A stretch of DNA of 64,000 nucleotides from Domibacillus mangrovi (GTDB lineage: Bacteria > Bacillota > Bacilli > Bacillales > Domibacillaceae), in the NCBI RefSeq assembly GCF_001906925.1, contig NZ_MRWQ01000001.1, positions 1-64,000 of the forward strand, read 5' to 3'. The notes beneath the pieces were generated by a model that did not search any database, was not told where the DNA came from, and was given only the letters and a program-made list of their open reading frames with translations. The position numbers and the translations under genes were made by a program. Below, piece by piece: positions 62,176 to 64,000 of this stretch. Position 1 is the stretch's first letter, and the number at the start of each line of letters is the position of its first letter.

Positions 62176-63531
62176 TTGATTGAAACGTTGACAACACGCG
62201 CAAAAGTACGTCAGTTTTTATATATTTTAGTTCCTATTTTAATTACACAGCTGGCGATGTTCTCGATGACGTTTTTCGACACGATTATGTCTGGCCGTTA
62301 TAGCGCGGATGATCTCGCTGGTGTAGCGGTCGGATCGTCACTCTGGATGCCCGTCTATATGGGGCTTGCCGGCATTTTAATGTCGATCACACCGATTGTC
62401 GGCCATTTAATTGGCGCTGGTGAGCAAAAAAAAGTAGCGTTCTCGGTGATGCAAGGTGTTTATGTATCGCTCGTCATTGCAGCGATGACGTATGTGATTG
62501 GACTTTTGCTGTTAATGCCGATTATGAATACGATGAATCTGGAAGAAAATGTTCGGCGCATTGCAATTGAATATGTAATTGGCCTTTCATTCGGAATTAT
62601 TCCACTCTTTTTAACAGCTGTTCTGCGCGGATTTATTGACGCACTTGGCATGACGCGCACGTCGATGATCATTATATTACTATCGTTGCCGCTTAATATC
62701 TTCTTTAACTATGTGTTTATTTACGGAAAATGGGGATTTCCTGAACTTGGCGGTGTCGGATCGGGTTATGCCTCTTCGATTACGTACTGGCTCATTTTCT
62801 TTTTGTCCGTCTGGATCGTTCATCGGCAGTCGCCTTTTGCGACGTACCGATTGTTTTATGCAGTGCCCCACGCCTCATTGGCCAAATGGAAAGAAATTTT
62901 GTTATTAGGTTTACCGATCGGTTTATCCATCTTTTTTGAAACGAGCATTTTTTCCGCTGTCACATTGCTCATGAGTGAATATAGCACGAATGTGATTGCG
63001 GCCCATCAAGCGGCACTCAATTTCGCCTCCTTGACATATATGATTCCACTGAGCGTGTCAATGGCGCTCACGATCGTGATCGGATTTGAAGCGGGGGCTC
63101 ATCGGTGGGCAGACGCCCGGCGTTACAGTTTGATTGGCGTCATGATAGCCGTCAGCATCTCGTTACTATGTACAGCAGGTATTTTCTTTTTCCGCGATCA
63201 GGTTGCGTATTTGTACTCAACAGACAGAGAAGTGCTGAAACTGACAGCTAATTTTTTGCTATTTGCAGCGTTATTCCAGCTATCCGATGCAATTCAGGCA
63301 CCTGTGCAAGGAGCGTTGCGCGGATACAAAGACGTAAATGTAACATTTATTATGACGATGATTAGTTACTGGGTGATCGGTCTCCCACTCGGCTGGGCAC
63401 TCGCCCGATTTACCGATTGGGGTCCATACGGTTACTGGATTGGATTAATCACTGGACTAACGTGCGGGGCCATCACATTATCAATTCGATTGAAACTTTT
63501 TCAAAAAAGAAAAGCATCACTCTCCGCCTAA
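62176..63531 (+). CDS. MATE-family multidrug efflux transporter
   Basis: 451 aa with twelve predicted membrane helices. Family signatures are present: VPILITQLAMFSMTFFDTIM and GVAVGSSLWMPVY in the first half, GLPIGLSIFFETSIF at the start of the second. It exports cationic drugs using Na+ or H+. TTG at 62176 is chosen because GGAGGAG lies about 9-11 bp upstream; the ATG at 62167 overlaps the ribosome-binding site and the TTG at 62158 lies before it. It has its own terminator, which includes the last codons. Confidence 0.85.
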   Translation: MIETLTTRAKVRQFLYILVPILITQLAMFSMTFFDTIMSGRYSADDLAGVAVGSSLWMPVYMGLAGILMSITPIVGHLIGAGEQKKVAFSVMQGVYVSLVIAAMTYVIGLLLLMPIMNTMNLEENVRRIAIEYVIGLSFGIIPLFLTAVLRGFIDALGMTRTSMIIILLSLPLNIFFNYVFIYGKWGFPELGGVGSGYASSITYWLIFFLSVWIVHRQSPFATYRLFYAVPHASLAKWKEILLLGLPIGLSIFFETSIFSAVTLLMSEYSTNVIAAHQAALNFASLTYMIPLSVSMALTIVIGFEAGAHRWADARRYSLIGVMIAVSISLLCTAGIFFFRDQVAYLYSTDREVLKLTANFLLFAALFQLSDAIQAPVQGALRGYKDVNVTFIMTMISYWVIGLPLGWALARFTDWGPYGYWIGLITGLTCGAITLSIRLKLFQKRKASLSA

Positions 63532-63549
63532 GCGGGGTGATGCTTTTTT
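63511..63549 (+). terminator. Terminator of the MATE gene
   Basis: AAAGCATCAC and GTGATGCTTT arms, then TTTTTT. The stop codon of the transporter lies within the loop. Confidence 0.9.
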
Positions 63550-63634
63550 GAGATTCTGTTTTTTTGATCACTTAGCCATGCTTCCAACCAATCTGCCCAC
63601 ATTTCCATCCGCTCCGCTATAATATAAAGAAGGA
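63550..63634. other. Short intergenic between convergent genes
   Basis: Nothing beyond the 3' flank of the Ktr/Trk gene is recognised. Confidence 0.4.
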
Positions 63635-64000
63635 TCATCCGGTCAGCACGTCTTCTGATGGATATTTATAATGAGGGTCTCCTCCTCTTTTAGCAAACAT
63701 ATACGCAATCGACAGCGGGCCGACTTTCCCAGTGATCATTAACAAAATAACGATGAATTTTCCTGGATCCGACAATGACGGTGTTAAATTCATCGATAAT
63801 CCGACCGTTGCAAAGGCCGAGACCGCTTCAAACATAAGCGGCAAAAACGGCAAATCTTCCACCACATTAAGCGCGAACGTCCCCGCAATGATTGTAAAAA
63901 AGGCGATCATCGTAATCGACAATACACGCATCACATATTCCGGACGGATCGTACGGCGGAACAAGTGAATGTCCTTTTTCCCTTGTATGTATGTGATCAT
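63635..64000 (-). CDS. Ktr/Trk potassium transporter membrane subunit, 3' end only
   Basis: The last 121 codons of a protein that starts beyond the right edge. MFEAVSAFATVGLSMNLTPS carries the fourth-repeat selectivity-filter motif (TVGLS), and MITGKVGPLSIAYMFAK plus the ending YKYPSEDVLTG are typical of KtrB/KtrD. It moves K+ (Na+-coupled) across the membrane with a cytosolic KtrA/KtrC RCK subunit, which is not in the window. I cannot tell KtrB from KtrD. Confidence 0.85.
   Translation of the reverse strand: MITYIQGKKDIHLFRRTIRPEYVMRVLSITMIAFFTIIAGTFALNVVEDLPFLPLMFEAVSAFATVGLSMNLTPSLSDPGKFIVILLMITGKVGPLSIAYMFAKRGGDPHYKYPSEDVLTG

Noticed and set aside
1-64000. CRISPR arrays, tRNA and rRNA genes
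   Set aside because: No regularly spaced short repeats, no cloverleaf-like sequences with CCA-adjacent acceptor patterns and no rRNA signatures were noticed.

Overview
The window is low-G+C Firmicutes DNA, most likely from a spore-forming member of the Bacillaceae. The reasons are strong AAGGAGG-type ribosome-binding sites, frequent GTG/TTG starts, and recognisable Bacillus-type proteins: HxlA, SinR/SinI, YkuK, HemAT, YwqG, a DUF2325 protein, FabF, Ktr/Trk and TctABC. A sigma-K-type promoter also points to sporulation. I cannot name the species from the sequence.

Layout. 0-16 kb is a signalling and surface-polysaccharide region. It holds the 5' end of hxlA, a triple-PAS histidine kinase, and a four-gene minus-strand operon: a degenerate GGDEF/receiver protein, a HEAT-repeat membrane protein, a processive family-2 glycosyltransferase and a clan GH-A-like membrane hydrolase. 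Facing it are a SARP-type response regulator, a PAS-GGDEF cyclase and a very large hybrid 7TM kinase. Eroded copies of that regulator and kinase lie at 2.6-3.3 kb. 16-26 kb has a phosphodiesterase/phosphatase-family protein, a DUF2325 gene with a tiny membrane-protein partner, two lipoproteins (one with ankyrin repeats) and an OmpR-type two-component pair. 26-33 kb has an AEC carrier, then an M20 peptidase with a tripartite tricarboxylate-type transporter (TctCBA) and a divergent LysR regulator. 33-42 kb is sparse and eroded: an acidic lipoprotein, sinR with a detached convergent sinI, mannose-1-phosphate guanylyltransferase remnants, an S-layer-anchored GHL10 protein and a sigma-K-linked Cys-rich protein. 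42-55 kb looks like an accessory/defence island: a four-gene UPF1-like helicase cassette, an IS3 remnant, an unknown 401-aa protein, a DUF262/DUF1524 (GmrSD-like) protein and a PLD-helicase coupled to a MazG-like pyrophosphohydrolase. 55-64 kb is more housekeeping-like: fabF, a lipoprotein, ywqG, hemAT, a polysaccharide deacetylase, a MATE transporter and the 3' end of a Ktr/Trk subunit.

Two things stand out. First, eight copies of a modular, highly structured interspersed repeat lie between 2.7 and 40 kb. The full form is about 270-290 bp and short internally deleted forms are about 110 bp. One module, read on the opposite strand, fits what I remember of the Bacillaceae-1 RNA motif (two hairpins with RUCCU loops). 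A second module carries a loop complementary to these. Second, the four-gene cassette at 43.5-49.1 kb (GTG-start winged-helix-like protein, two small coiled-coil proteins, and an UPF1-like helicase with its own membrane/coiled-coil N-terminus) matches no defence system I know by name.

The polysaccharide operon, SinR/SinI, the GGDEF proteins and the S-layer enzyme suggest a regional theme of matrix and surface control. This is inference from neighbourhood and family, not from experiment.
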